A stretch of 12,456 nt of DNA from Endothia cerciana (GCA_026119935.1 JALRMH010000135.1:1-12456), one strand, 5' to 3'; shown: positions 1-9,914, counted from the stretch's first letter. A program made the numbers and translations. Notes: generated by a model from the sequence alone, not told the origin.

Positions 1-2441
1 AATACTATAGAAAGACAGCTAATTATATATAACTAAAGTATAATTAATAAAGAGACTAATTATCTACTTGTTTTAATTTAAAGATATATAACCTTTATTA
101 TATTAGATATTATAAATATAGTATATTATAAATTAATTATAAAACTTCTTTAGCTTAAAGAGTATAATTCTCGAATTAATTAGACTATTAGCTAAATCTT
201 ATAGAATAATGCTATTATTTATAAGAAGGTTGCAATCAATAGCAAAGGATTAGATTTAATTACTAAGGGATACTTAAAGAAAGAGGCTTTAAACAAACTT
301 ATAAATACTTCTAAATCAGCAGAGCTGATAGCTTATAGAGAAGGATTTAGCAACGATAAATTCAAACTAGTGCTAAGGCATCAGCAGATTAATATAACAA
401 CAAGTATATACAGACTTTAAGAAAAGTAGTCTAGCTTAGAGTAATAATAGAAGTGTAGTCTTATAAACTATAAGGAAATCCTATAGCTATATTACTCTAG
501 GAATTTCAGTCTAGCCTAGAAAGAAGACTTAAGACCCTTAGAGCTACTAAAGAAACAACCGACAGGCAAGGGAAAGAAACTATCTCTAGATAAAAATACT
601 CAATAGTACCTTTTATTCTTCTAAATTACAGAAACAGAGAAGGACAGACTAATACTAATATTTGCTGAAATACTAAAAGAGTACTATAAATTTACAAAGC
701 TATTTTAAAGAAAATTTAATACAGGACTTCTTGAACACAGCTTGTATAATTATAAAATACTACTAAAGGAAGGAACTTAGCTATAGTTTTTCTCTATTTA
801 CAGACTCGATAAAGTAAGACTAAAGGTACTTAGAGAGTACTTTAATAAGAACTTGAAGAAAGGATATATTAGGCTGTTATAATTATTAGCAAGATACTTG
901 ATTCTATTTATATTAAAGAAGAACAGAAAGCTTAGACTTTATATAGACTTTAGATAGCTTAATAATATTACTAAGAAAAATTAGTATTTATTACTATTAT
1001 TTAAAGAAATCAAAGATCGATTATAAAGCGTATAATAATTTATAATACTAGACCTTAAAAAAGGTTACTACTATATATATATTAAAGAAGAAGAAAAATA
1101 AAAGATAGTATTCAAGACTTATTATAGATATTATAAGTACTTAGTTATATTTTTCGAATTAACTAATGCACTAGTATCTTTTTAAAAAATGATTAATTAT
1201 ATTCTTTGCAAATTTTTTAATATTACTTATATTATCTATCTTGATAATATCTTTATTTACTCTAAAACTCTTAAAGAATATAAATAATATATATAATAAA
1301 TACTCTAGATACTTTAAAACGCATACCTTTTAATAGAACTAACAAAGTATTAATTCTATATTCAGAAAGTTAACTACCTTAAATATATAATTAAATTAAA
1401 ATATATTAAAATATAAAAAGATAAAATATAAGCTATTAAAGATTAGCTTATATTAAAAAATATTAAAAATATTAAAATATTTCTCAGATATATTAACTTT
1501 TATTAGTAATTTATTAGTAAATATAGCGAAATTACTAGACCTTTTATAAACCTTATAAAAAAGAACTTACCCTTTTAATAAAATCAAGAAGAAAACTAAG
1601 CTTTTAAAACTATTAAGAAGCTAGTTACTAAAAACTCTATTTTATAAAAATTAGACTTTTAAAAGGAATATAAACTATATACAAATGCATCAGACTATGC
1701 ACTTAATACAGAACTTAACTAGTATAACGAATAAAGACGACTATAGATAGTTGCTAATTTCTTAAAGAAACTTAATAAACTAGAGTTGCAGTACAGAATA
1801 CTAGATAAAGAACTTATAGCTATAGTAAAAGTATTTAAAGAATAGAAACATTATCTTATAAGTGCTAAATATATAATCAAAGTATTTTCAGACTATAAGA
1901 ACCTCACTATATTCACTATAATAAAAAACTTTAACAGGCGATAAATAAGATAGGTAGAGTACTTATCTTAGTTCGATTTTAAAATTACTTATATCTAGAG
2001 TAAAGATAATATTAGAGCAGACGCTCTTAGCAAAAGATTAGACTACTAGGATAAGATTAAAGAAGAAATCTAAGATATCTTCGCATTTGATAAAGAAGGA
2101 GATTTTATTAATATATATAAAGAACTTGCAGTAACTTTTAGAATAAGACTTTAAAATAGAGACTCTGAATAAATAACTTTAGTAAAATAAGACAAGTATA
2201 TTAAGGATGTATATAGTGCTTTAGCATATAGATACTAAAGAATTAGAGCAATTTATAAACGAATTAAGAGATATTAGAACCTATTAAGCTTTAAAAAAAA
2301 GATCGAAGACATTTTATAATATTGCAATAATTATAAGAAAAATAAAGTAAAAAGACACAAGCCTTATAAACTATTATAACCTTTACTAATACTTATAACT
2401 ATTTAGCAATTAATTAATTTAAACTTTATTATTAAGCTACT
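1..2441 (+). mobile_element. Outer Ty3/Gypsy chromoviral element A, left part
   Basis: This is the internal part of a retrotransposon on the plus strand. It starts at the window edge inside the protease domain and runs to the point where element B inserted. The reverse complement of 4712-7140 (B's pol) aligns to it along its whole length with a net difference of only about 12 bases, so A and B are close relatives in opposite orientation. The 5' LTR, gag and the protease active site of A lie outside the window. The reading frame is held throughout in frame 1 but is broken by many TAA and TAG codons, as expected from RIP. Its 3' continuation is at 9920-12361. Confidence 0.93.
1..2441 (+). pseudogene. 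pol: Element A pol, 5' part (protease end, RT, RNase H, integrase start), RIP-inactivated
   Basis: One frame (codons starting at 1, 4, 7 and so on) can be followed to 2441. Protease C-terminus: the equivalent of LPWLKEYN is near 142-165, with Trp now TAG. Reverse transcriptase: LRLYIDFR-like box at about 931-954, and the catalytic YLDD box at 1237-1248 reads YLDN, so the second Asp is lost. RNase H: TNASDYAL at 1681-1704, where TDASDYAL is expected. Integrase zinc-binding region: about 2224-2340, with one His now Tyr. Integrase core start: NFIIKLL at 2422-2441, aligned to B's LDFITKLL, so the first catalytic Asp is Asn. Stops fall where relatives have Gln or Trp. I see no frameshift. The reading frame stops at B's insertion and resumes at 9920. 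Certainly non-functional. Confidence 0.92.
2437..2441. repeat. Target site duplication CTACT, left copy
   Basis: CTACT at 2437-2441 directly abuts the LTR that starts at 2442 and is repeated at 9915-9919 directly after the other LTR. B's own uninterrupted sequence at the equivalent place (reverse complement of about 4700-4719) matches the joined outer flanks with only one mismatch near the junction. Five base pairs is the usual duplication size for Ty3/Gypsy integrases. Confidence 0.9.
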
Positions 2442-2893
2442 TATAATAAGCACTACAGTAATCTAAAGATCTCTGAGTACTGATTAGGTTTATACTAACA
2501 AGAGCAGTGTCGAATATAAGCCTTGAATATAGAAATACAGCTAGGTAGTTTGTGCAAGTATTCACTACCTTTAAAGCTTCTAAGTATAAGTATACTTAGA
2601 ACTTAGATTAATAATTAAAGAGCTAGGTATAGGATCTATCTAATAGAAATAAACATGTTCTTATATATCTAGCTCTTTAGTTCTGTTAATAGTGTTAGTT
2701 ATTAGATCACTTAAATCATTTAAGTAATCTAACTGATCCAAATTACTATAGATTAGCTACTAATCTATCTTGATTCTGTAATCCTAACCCTTGCTTATAT
2801 AAGCTGTAGTTTTTAAAGTATTAGACTCTTATCTTCTAGATAGTTGTTCTAAGTATTCTAGTTTATAACCTATATATTAGATAGATTATAATA
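2442..2893 (-). repeat. 3' LTR of element B
   Basis: A 452-bp direct repeat of 9463-9914, identical in length and without gaps. On the minus strand it begins TATTATAATC and ends TTATTATA. By comparison with the intact TGTTATAACC start of A's LTR at 11892, the original termini were probably TG...CA, both turned to TA by RIP. About 60 bases differ from the other LTR and every one I aligned is a transition. This copy has the A or T at roughly two thirds or more of the differing sites, so it was hit harder. The TATA palindrome GCTTATATAAGC survives at 2793-2804. Confidence 0.94.
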
Positions 2894-2906
2894 TCATCTC
2901 CCTCTT
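2894..2906 (-). other. Polypurine tract of element B
   Basis: The minus strand reads AAGAGGGAGATGA immediately before the 3' LTR. This is the expected place and composition for the plus-strand primer of reverse transcription. Element A has the related tract AGAAAGGAGATAA at the same place (11879-11891). The sequence just internal to it (GTTAGGGA.AATAAT) is shared too. Confidence 0.8.
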
Positions 2907-2985
2907 ATTAATTATTATCCCTAACGATCTTTTATAAGTATTCTAGCAAGTTATTTATATATCTAGTTATACCTTTTTAATTAAG

Positions 2986-3628
2986 ATATCAAACAGAGTT
3001 AATAAGTTATATCTTAATTATTTAGTAAAAACTCAAGAGCGCTATTATTTTGCTAAGCTTATTTCTGTTTTTAGCGTTGAAATACCTACTTATACTTATT
3101 ATTAAAAGATAGAGGCTTCTTGCTATTTCGCTAAAAACTCTTCTTATTATAAAGAGTATATTTCTCTAGGTTAAAGTTATAATACTAGTCGTTTCTTAGC
3201 TTCTGCTAGTTAGTCTTTTTATTCCTAAGTGCCCTTTATAGTTACTAATTTCCTTTTCAGCAGGGCACTTGATTCGTAAAAAGCGCAAGGTCCTAAGTAA
3301 GGAGGCTAAGGCAGAGTCGGCAAATGCTGCTGCTTTGCAAGCCTTGCTAGTGTTATAGGCTTGTCTTGATCGTGTATAGAAATAGTAAAGGCTGTTGGAG
3401 GAGCGGGCTGCGGAAATGATTCGTCGTGGCTTTAATTCCTTAGAGGGGTTCGCTAATAAGGAGGATTATAGTCTTCGTGAAGAGGAAACTCGCCTGATGT
3501 CTTAAGGACACTTTGAGGTTATTGACTAGAGTTCCTTAGCTCTTAATCCTAGTGTGTCTAGTTAGCCTTCCCTTCTAAAGAGTGAAACTGTAGCGCCTGA
3601 TTCTTATTTTAAAGCAGAGAGGTCTTAA
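2986..3628 (+). pseudogene. Antisense accessory gene of element B: Cys-cluster plus coiled-coil protein, RIP-damaged
   Basis: This coding remnant lies on the strand opposite to pol, between the polypurine tract and the end of pol. It starts with ATA TCA AAC AGA GTT at 2986, aligned to ATG TCA AAC AGA GTC of A's copy (11801, minus), so the start Met appears mutated. Frame 1 then gives a region aligned to A's Cys cluster, with several Cys codons now Tyr (IPTYTYY...SCYF...YYKEY). After a frameshift between about 3270 and 3295, frame 2 (3272-3628) is well kept: SKEAKAESANAAALQALL, then RLLEERAAEMIRRGFNSLEG and REEETRLM. This is an Ala/Glu/Lys/Arg-rich likely coiled coil with only TAG and TAA (Gln-type) stops. 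Roughly 215 residues. The likely end at 3626-3628 falls just short of pol's end, so the two genes meet tail-to-tail. The general plan resembles hypothetical proteins common in ascomycetes; I know no function. Confidence 0.72.
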
Positions 3629-3640
3629 GTAGTAGTTTTC

Positions 3641-6600
3641 TATTATTATTATAATGCTAAAATAACTATTTATAGTATAGTACTAGAGTTAAGGCTAGTC
3701 TTTTTCTTTTAGTATTTTATTAATTTACTTATAATATTTTTAATATTTCTCTATAGTTTTTATAAGTTCTTGCTTATTAGGTAACCTTTCTACTTAATGA
3801 GATACTTGAGTGTGTTATTGTTGTTGCTTTTATATTTAAGGATTTTTTCTACTTTATATTTTAGTTCGTTGTCTTCGACTTCTATTATATTATCTATTAG
3901 TATTTCCTTTACTGCTAGTTCTAGCAGTGAGATATAGAAAACTAGGTGCATCCTTATCTTATAAGATAGTGCTAGTTTATAGTTGACTAAGGAGATCTGT
4001 TATAAAATTTTAAATAGTCTTAGTTTTTTATAGTTGAGTTTGCTGCTAGGCCTAGTTGTTTTAATATTTTTGCAAAGTAGGTAGATTTTATCTCTCTCTT
4101 ATAGGATTAGTTCTTTAATCCTTTTAGAGTTTGCATAATATGTTATTTATTTTTAGATAAGTCGTAGTTCTGACTGAAGTTCTTCTTAGATCTTTTTGAT
4201 TTTTCTAATCCTTTTATCTGCTGCTTCTACATCTGCCCCTAGTAATACTTTATAATAAGCTGTCAGGTTATATCTATAGAGTATAAAGAATAATAACTTC
4301 TTTATTATACTTGTATCTGCGCTGTTATAAGCGAATTATATAAGAGGTAATAGGTTAACCTAGTTGTTTTATTCTTAATTAATATAGTGCTAAAAGTACT
4401 ATTTAATAACCTAATTTATTCTTTTTATTTATTTATCTATTTAAAGGTGAAATGCTATAGATATTCTATATTATATTTTAAGTTGCTTTATAAGCAAGGT
4501 TTAAAACTTCGAGTTAAACTTTCTATTTTTATTAAAGATTACTTCTTTTAGCATACTATAGTTAGTAATAATTATTCTGAGAAATATATATACGAGTTCC
4601 TCTACTATACTGCTTTCCTTATAAGGAAGAAAGTAAGTATATTTACTTAGTCTGCAAACTACTATTAAGATGCTATTATATTACACTTTAATTAAAGGTT
4701 CTTATAAGAGAAGTAGCTTAGTAATAAAGTCTAGACTAATTAATTATTAAATAATTATAAGTACTAGTAAGGGTTATAATAGTCTATAAAGTTTATATTG
4801 TTCTGCTTTATTTTTCTTATAGCTATTATATTATTATAGAATGTCTTTAATTCTTTTCCTAAAGCCTAGCAGGTTCTAGTGTCTTTTAATTCGTTTATAG
4901 ATTGCTCTAACTCCTTAGTGTCTATATACTAGAGCATTATATATATCCTTAATATAGCTGTCCTACCTTGCTAGAGTTATCTGTTTAGGGTCTTTATCTT
5001 AGGATTCTATTCTAAGGGTTGCTGCAAGCTCTTTATATATATTAATAAGGTCTCTATTCTTATTAATTATAAGGATGTCTTAGATCTCTTTCTTAATCTT
5101 ATCCTGATAGTCTGATCTTCTGCTAAGGGCGTCTGCTTTAGTGTTTTCCTTGTTTTAGATATAGATAACCTTAAAGTCGAACTAGGATAGGTATTCTGCC
5201 TATCTTACTTATCTTCTGTTAAGGTTCTTTATTATTATAAATATAGTGAGGTTCTTATAGTCTGAAAATACTTTAATTATATATTTAGCACTTATAAGAT
5301 AGTGTTTCTATTCTTTGAATGCTTCTACTATAGCTATAAGTTCCTTATCTAGTATTCTATACTATAATTCTAGTTTATTAAGCTTTTTTAAAAAGTTAGC
5401 GACTATTTATAGTTGTCTTTGCTTATCGCGTTAGTTAAGTTCTGCGCTAAGTGTATAGTCTGATGCATTTATGTATAACTCGTATTCTTTTCAAGGGTCT
5501 GATTCTTATAAAATAGGGTCTTTAGTGACTAGCTCTTTAATTATTTCAAAAGCCTAGTTTTCTTCCTAGTTCTATTAAAAGGGTAAGTCTTTTTTTATAA
5601 GATTTATAAGAGGTCTAGCTATATTACTATATTTGCTAATGAATTACTAGTAGAAGTTGATATATTCGAGGAATGCTCTAATATCTTTAATATTCTTTAG
5701 TATAGGCTAGTCCTTGACTGCTTGTATCTTGTCTTTTTATATTCTGACGTATCCTAGTTCGATTATATATCTAAGATAGTCGACTTTCTAAATATGAAAG
5801 TGACTTTTAGCTAGTTCTACTAGGAGGTGTATATCTTAAAGTATCTAAAGTATCTGCTATATATATTGCTTGTGTTCTTCGAAGGTTCTAGAGTAGATAA
5901 GGATATCGTCGAGATAGATAATGCATATAATATCTAGGAATTTATAAAAGACGTAGTTAATTATTTCTTAGAAGGATGCTAGTGTATTAATCAATCTGAA
6001 GGGTATAATTAAGTATTTATAATATTTATAGCAAGTCCTGAATACTATCTTCTACTTTTCTCTTTTTTTAATATAGATATAGTAGTATTCTTTTTTAAAG
6101 TTTAATATTATAAATTATTATACGCCCTATAGTCGATCTTTAATTTCTTTAAAAAGTAGTAAAAAGTACTAGTTCTTAATAATAATATTATTAAGCTATC
6201 TATAGTCTATACAAAGTCGGAGTTTTCTGTTTTTCTTTAATATAAATAGGATTAAGTATCCTGCTAGTAATTATAATAATCTAATATATCCTCTCTTAAA
6301 GTTTTCATCAAGGTATTCTTTAAGTGCTTTTAATCTTGCTTTATTAAGCTTATAAATAGAGAAGAACTATAGCTAAGTTCCTTCTCTTAGTAATATCTTG
6401 TAGTTGTATAGGCTGTGTTCTAGAAATCCTGCGTTAAATTTTCCTTAAAACAGCTTTATAAATTCATAGTACTCTTGCAGTATTCTAGCGAATGTTAGTG
6501 TTAGTCTGTCCTTCTCTGTTTCTGCTTTTTAGAGGAACAAGAGGTACTGTTAAGCGTTTTTATCTAGGGACAATTTCTTTCTCTTGCCTGTTAGTCGTTT

Positions 6601-7400
6601 CTTTAGTAGCTCTAGGGGTTCTCTCTAGGCTAGACTGAATTTCCTGGGTTGTGGCTGTAGGATTTCCTTGTAGTTCTAAAGTCTACACTTCTGTTATCGC
6701 TCTGAGTCAGGCTGAGCTTCTCTAGGCCTGTGTGTGCTTATTATTATATTAATCTGCTGATGCTTTAGTACTAGTTTAGGTTTATCGTCGCTAGATCCTT
6801 CTCTATAAGCTATTAGCCCTGCTGATTTGAAGGTATTTATAAGTTTGTTTAAGGCCTCCTTCTTTAAGTGTCCTTTAATAACTGAATCTAATCCTTCTCT
6901 ATTGATTACAACCTTTTTATAGGTAATAGCATTATCCTATAAGATCTAGCTAATAGTCTAATCAATTTAAAGATTATACTCTTTAAGCTAAGGAAGTCTT
7001 ATAATTAATTTATAATATACTGTATTTATAATATCTAATATAATAAAGATTATATATCTTTAAATTAAAATAAGTAGATGATTAGTCTCTTTATTGATTA
7101 TACCTTAATTATATGCAACTAGTTATCTTTCTATAATATTGAGTTAGTAAAGTCTTTCCTTCTAATGCTATTGCAGTTATACCTTATTAATAATTACTAG
7201 TGATATAAAGTTTCCTTAAGCGCTACTGCTTAATAGTATGCTGTATTGTCTTCTGTTAATATAAGCATCTAATTTTATATATATATAGTCCCTTTTTGCT
7301 ATATATAAAGACCTTTAGATCCTAATCGTTTATAATCTTATTATAAGCAATCCTTCCCTTTTAAAGATTCTTATACTTTATAAGCAGCTCCTTAAACTAG
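3641..7400 (-). pseudogene. pol: Element B pol: protease, RT, RNase H, integrase, chromodomain, RIP-inactivated
   Basis: All motifs found lie in one minus-strand frame, about 1250 codons. Protease: LSSSA.GNFIS at about 7201-7233, aligned to a DSGA active site, so the Asp is missing; flap/C-terminal LP*LKEY near 6982-6999. RT: LRLCIDYR at 6199-6222 and intact catalytic YLDD at 5905-5916. RNase H: INASDY near 5461-5472 (TDASD expected). Integrase: H..H..C..C finger at about 4830-4920 with both Cys now Tyr; core around 4716-4400 with LDF kept, the second Asp as Asn (FNKNRKF) and the catalytic Glu as Lys. Chromodomain: about 3745-3867, KYKVEKIL...YLIK*KGY, with the Trp of WKGY as TAG. Interruptions are almost all TAA or TAG at Gln/Trp sites. 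The frame lies one base back from ORF1 (minus-one relation), typical of Ty3/Gypsy. The exact start and end are approximate. Confidence 0.92.
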
Positions 7401-9401
7401 CTTTCTAGCTTATTATTAGCTATACTTATATCGTTTCTTATTATCCTAGTGCTTATACTAGTCTCGAACCTTATTATAGATATAGATAGTGCAGTCAGTA
7501 GTTTTATACTACTACTATTTGATTTTTTTATTAATGCATTCTCTAAGGCAGTTATCTAATAATCTAATATAAGCATTGTATTCTACTTTATTAAAGACTT
7601 CTCTGAACTATAGATAAGGCTCTTTAATTGCCTAGATAATCTAACCCTGCTCTCTAATTAGGAATTACTTATATTTAACTTTTTCTATAAAGTGCGTCCT
7701 ACAGCTATAGTACGCGCATAAAATCTATACAAGCTTATAGTGTTGTTTATAAATTAGGCTGATTCTAGAGTCCTCTAGCTATTCAGCTTTAATATTCTAG
7801 ATAGGTACTATAGTAAAGAAGTTCCTGAGCTTGAGTTTATATACTATATATTCAATTGCTAGGTCCTGAGTATTCTGTCCTTAGTCTGAGTTATAGCTGT
7901 GAGTTTCTTCCTTACTTATAGTATTTTCCTCTTCCCTTTTTAAAATAATAGGTTCTAGTATATCGTCTAGCTGTTAGTTATAAAGTGTTTCTTCCCTTAT
8001 AGTTTCTATAGTTGCTTAGGATAGGCAGTGTTCCTTATAGTAGGCTATCAGGTATAGTCCTAGGTCCTTTTCCTTAAGTTTCTGAATCTTCCTTTCAAGT
8101 TTCTCCTCAAAGGTATTTAAGCAGTCTGAATCGCTGCTGCTTAAGATCGTATTATAGACTAGGCCCTTTTTACCTATTGCTAGTTGTCGTGTCTTCTTAA
8201 GTGCTTTAAGGAACTATCCTAAGCCTTCTTTCTCTAAGAGGTGTATTAAGCATCTATTATTAAAGTAGAACATCTAGTTAAAGAGTCTGTAGTTACAGAT
8301 AGAGTCTGATATTTGCTCTAGTAAGATATTATTACTCAGCTGATTAAATTCTTATTATTAAAAGATATTCATTTATCATCCTTTTTAGACTAGTTGCTAT
8401 TATAATTTCTTAAATTACTTGCATTCTTATATAAAATAGCTATACTTTTTATAATTATAGCACTTAATACTACTATTTAGTCTTCTTATAAATTAATAAT
8501 TAGCTATATCTAGTTTTATTAAGTTAGTATAAGTACTTCTGCTCTATACTATACTCTAGCATTAATTTCTACTTTAATTCTTAAGCTAAAACTTCTTGCT
8601 ATTACCTAGCTATAAGCGCTATATAGATTAGCTTCCTTCCTTTTTAGACTTCTTTATTTATTATTTATAAAGATAGTTATTAATTTTAATAGCTGTATTT
8701 GCAAATATTACAAAGTCTTTAGGCTAATCTTATTTAGAGATTTCGTCTTTAATTTCGTCTTTAAGTCCTTTATAGTAGTATTCTATAAAGTTCTTATCTT
8801 TTTATAGAAGTCGTGCTGCAAGTTGCTTAAACCTAATTATATAAGCTGATATTAACTTAATTTATTTAAAGTCTATTAACTGCTAAGCTGTAGTGTGTTT
8901 TTTATTAAGGTTACTAAAGGTTTCCTTAAGGGCTTTCTTAAAGCCTGCAAAGGAGTCGAATATTTCCTTAGTGCTCTTAGCGCGTGCATCAGGGTTATCA
9001 GCGTGTTCTAGATGGTTGTGAAGAGAAGGCTTATACTAGATAAGAGCATCCTTCTTAAAGCGAGTTCTAGCAAGGATAACCTTCTCAGGTTCTATAATAA
9101 ACTAGAAAGTATTATATAAAAAGTACGCCTTATAATAGGTAAGGAATCCTTAAAAGAGTTTTTAAATACTATTATATATAGCTAGTTTATTTATCTTATA
9201 GCTTTTATTATTATTAATAATAATAGAGGCCTGAGTGCTATACTGAATTTGCTTTTGCTAAGCTTGAATAGTATTCTCCTGCTATTACTAATATAAGTAG
9301 AGTTATTTAATATATTAAGTAAGCTAGAGGACTTGCTAGACAAGTTCTTCTTAAGTAGGCTGTGCGCTAAGTAAGGATGAAGAGAGGGTTCCTAGAGCTA
9401 T
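7400..9401 (-). pseudogene. gag: Element B ORF1 (gag): coiled coil, capsid, CCHC zinc knuckle, Cys/His C-terminal extension
   Basis: A single minus-strand frame runs from about 9401 to about 7450, roughly 650 codons, broken by RIP stops. In order: a Gln-rich stretch likely to form a coiled coil (about 9360-9200); a capsid-like region (about 9180-8650) with FLTYYKAYFLYNTF, EPEKVILARTRFKKDALI and IFDSFAGFKKAL; a zinc knuckle at 8421-8462 reading CYNYKKYSYFI*EC, which has the 14-residue CCHC spacing with the second Cys and the His both read as Tyr; then an acidic/charged region (LERKIQKLKEKDLGLYLIAY) and CAYYSCRTH at 7692-7718. The start is chosen at an ATA (9401) about 60 bp inside the 5' LTR, assuming an original ATG. 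It is longer than a minimal gag because of the extension after the knuckle. Identification rests on the knuckle and position before pol. Confidence 0.85.
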
Positions 9402-9439
9402 TATATTTCTATATTATTTAAAGGGTTAATATTAAACTA

Positions 9440-9462
9440 TTCTTAAATAAGAGTTATTAAAA
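9440..9462 (-). other. Expected primer binding site region of element B
   Basis: On the minus strand the bases directly after the 5' LTR read TTTTAATAACTCTTATTTAA. This is where a tRNA primer binding site should lie. RIP has altered it too far for me to match a tRNA, so only the position supports the call. Confidence 0.4.
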
Positions 9463-9633
9463 TATAATAAGCACTATAGTAATCTAAAGATCTCTAAGTA
9501 CTAATTAGATTTATACTAATAAGAGCAGTGTCGAATATAAGCCTTAAATACAGAAATATAGCTAGGTAGTTCGTGCAAGTGTTCACTACCTTTAAGGCTT
9601 CTAAGTATAAGTGTATTTAGAACTTAGATTAAC

Positions 9634-9703
9634 AACTAAAGAGCTAGGTACAGGATTTATCTAATAGAAATGAACGTGTCCTTATATATCTAGCTCTTTA
9701 GTT
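9634..9703. repeat. 14-bp inverted repeat inside B's LTR
   Basis: AACTAAAGAGCTAG at 9634-9647 is the perfect reverse complement of CTAGCTCTTTAGTT at 9690-9703, with 42 bases between. The 3' LTR has the same pair at 2613-2626 and 2669-2682, with one base changed in the first arm. Element A's LTR keeps only one arm (GCTCTTTAGTT, near 12178-12188). It could form a stem-loop in the LTR transcript or be a pair of protein sites; no function is known to me. Confidence 0.75.
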
Positions 9704-9734
9704 CTGTTAGTAGTATTGGTTGTTAGATCACTTA

Positions 9735-9797
9735 GATCACCTAGGTGATCCAACTAATCCGGATCACTATAGATCAGCTACTGATCTATCCTGATCC
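9735..9797. repeat. GATC-rich palindromes in B's 5' LTR
   Basis: A perfect 16-bp palindrome, GATCACCTAGGTGATC, lies at 9735-9750. A second imperfect palindrome at 9761-9797 has 17-bp arms with two mismatches around the loop CTA; its core is TAGATCAG-CTA-CTGATCTA. The equivalent positions of the other LTR (2714-2729 and 2740-2776) are largely destroyed by transitions. In the direction of B's transcription these lie downstream of the TATA box. Confidence 0.8.
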
Positions 9798-9813
9798 TAT
9801 AACCCTAACCCTT

Positions 9814-9825
9814 GCTTATATAAGC
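9814..9825 (-). promoter_or_regulatory. TATA-box candidate of B's 5' LTR
   Basis: GCTTATATAAGC is a perfect 12-bp palindrome, about 90 bp into the LTR on the minus strand. The same motif is unmutated in the 3' LTR (2793-2804), and element A has TATATAA at the aligned place (12016-12022), each followed by a GTTAGGGTTAT-like string. Its survival and position suit the retrotransposon promoter; the transcription start is not shown. Confidence 0.55.
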
Positions 9826-9914
9826 TATAGTTCCTAGGATGTTGGACCCTTGTCTTCCGGATAGTTGTCCTAGGTGTTCTAATTTGTAACCTGTATGTTG
9901 AATAGGTTATAATA

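Larger units (their letters stand above)
2442..9914 (-). mobile_element. Complete nested Ty3/Gypsy chromoviral element B
   Basis: A full-length LTR retrotransposon of 7473 bp on the minus strand. Seen directly: two 452-bp LTRs (2442-2893 and 9463-9914), a 5-bp target duplication, a polypurine tract beside the 3' LTR, gag with zinc knuckle, and pol in the order protease, RT, RNase H, integrase, chromodomain. That domain order and the C-terminal chromodomain define chromoviral Ty3/Gypsy elements. It sits inside the integrase coding region of element A, a member of the same family, in the opposite direction. Both genes are full of RIP-type stops, so it is dead. It also carries a gene on the strand opposite to pol next to its 3' LTR. 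Confidence 0.95.
9463..9914 (-). repeat. 5' LTR of element B
   Basis: A 452-bp LTR, equal in length to 2442-2893. On the minus strand it starts TATTATAACC and ends TTATTATA. It is the less damaged of B's two LTRs and keeps several palindromes that the other has lost: GATCACCTAGGTGATC at 9735-9750 and a 37-bp imperfect hairpin at 9761-9797. It also holds a 14-bp inverted repeat at 9634-9647 and 9690-9703, a TATA palindrome at 9814-9825, and GGTTAGGGTTAT just downstream of the TATA in the transcribed direction. Confidence 0.94.

Noticed and set aside
2442..2893. A solo LTR or two independent insertions
   Set aside because: Polypurine tract, internal region, the matching LTR and the shared CTACT show one complete element.
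3300..3480. Possible host coding exon on the plus strand because of higher GC and Ala/Glu/Arg-rich translation
   Set aside because: It lies inside element B, contains RIP-type stops, and the same position of element A holds a comparable antisense frame. It belongs to the element.
5905..5916. Intact YLDD suggesting an active reverse transcriptase in B
   Set aside because: The surrounding frame has many stops, and the integrase Glu, RNase H Asp and protease Asp are changed.
9796..9815. Telomere-like TTAGGGTTA (complement strand) in the LTRs
   Set aside because: Only about one and a half units, found at the same LTR position in all three LTRs including A's near 12030. It is part of the promoter region, not a telomere tract.
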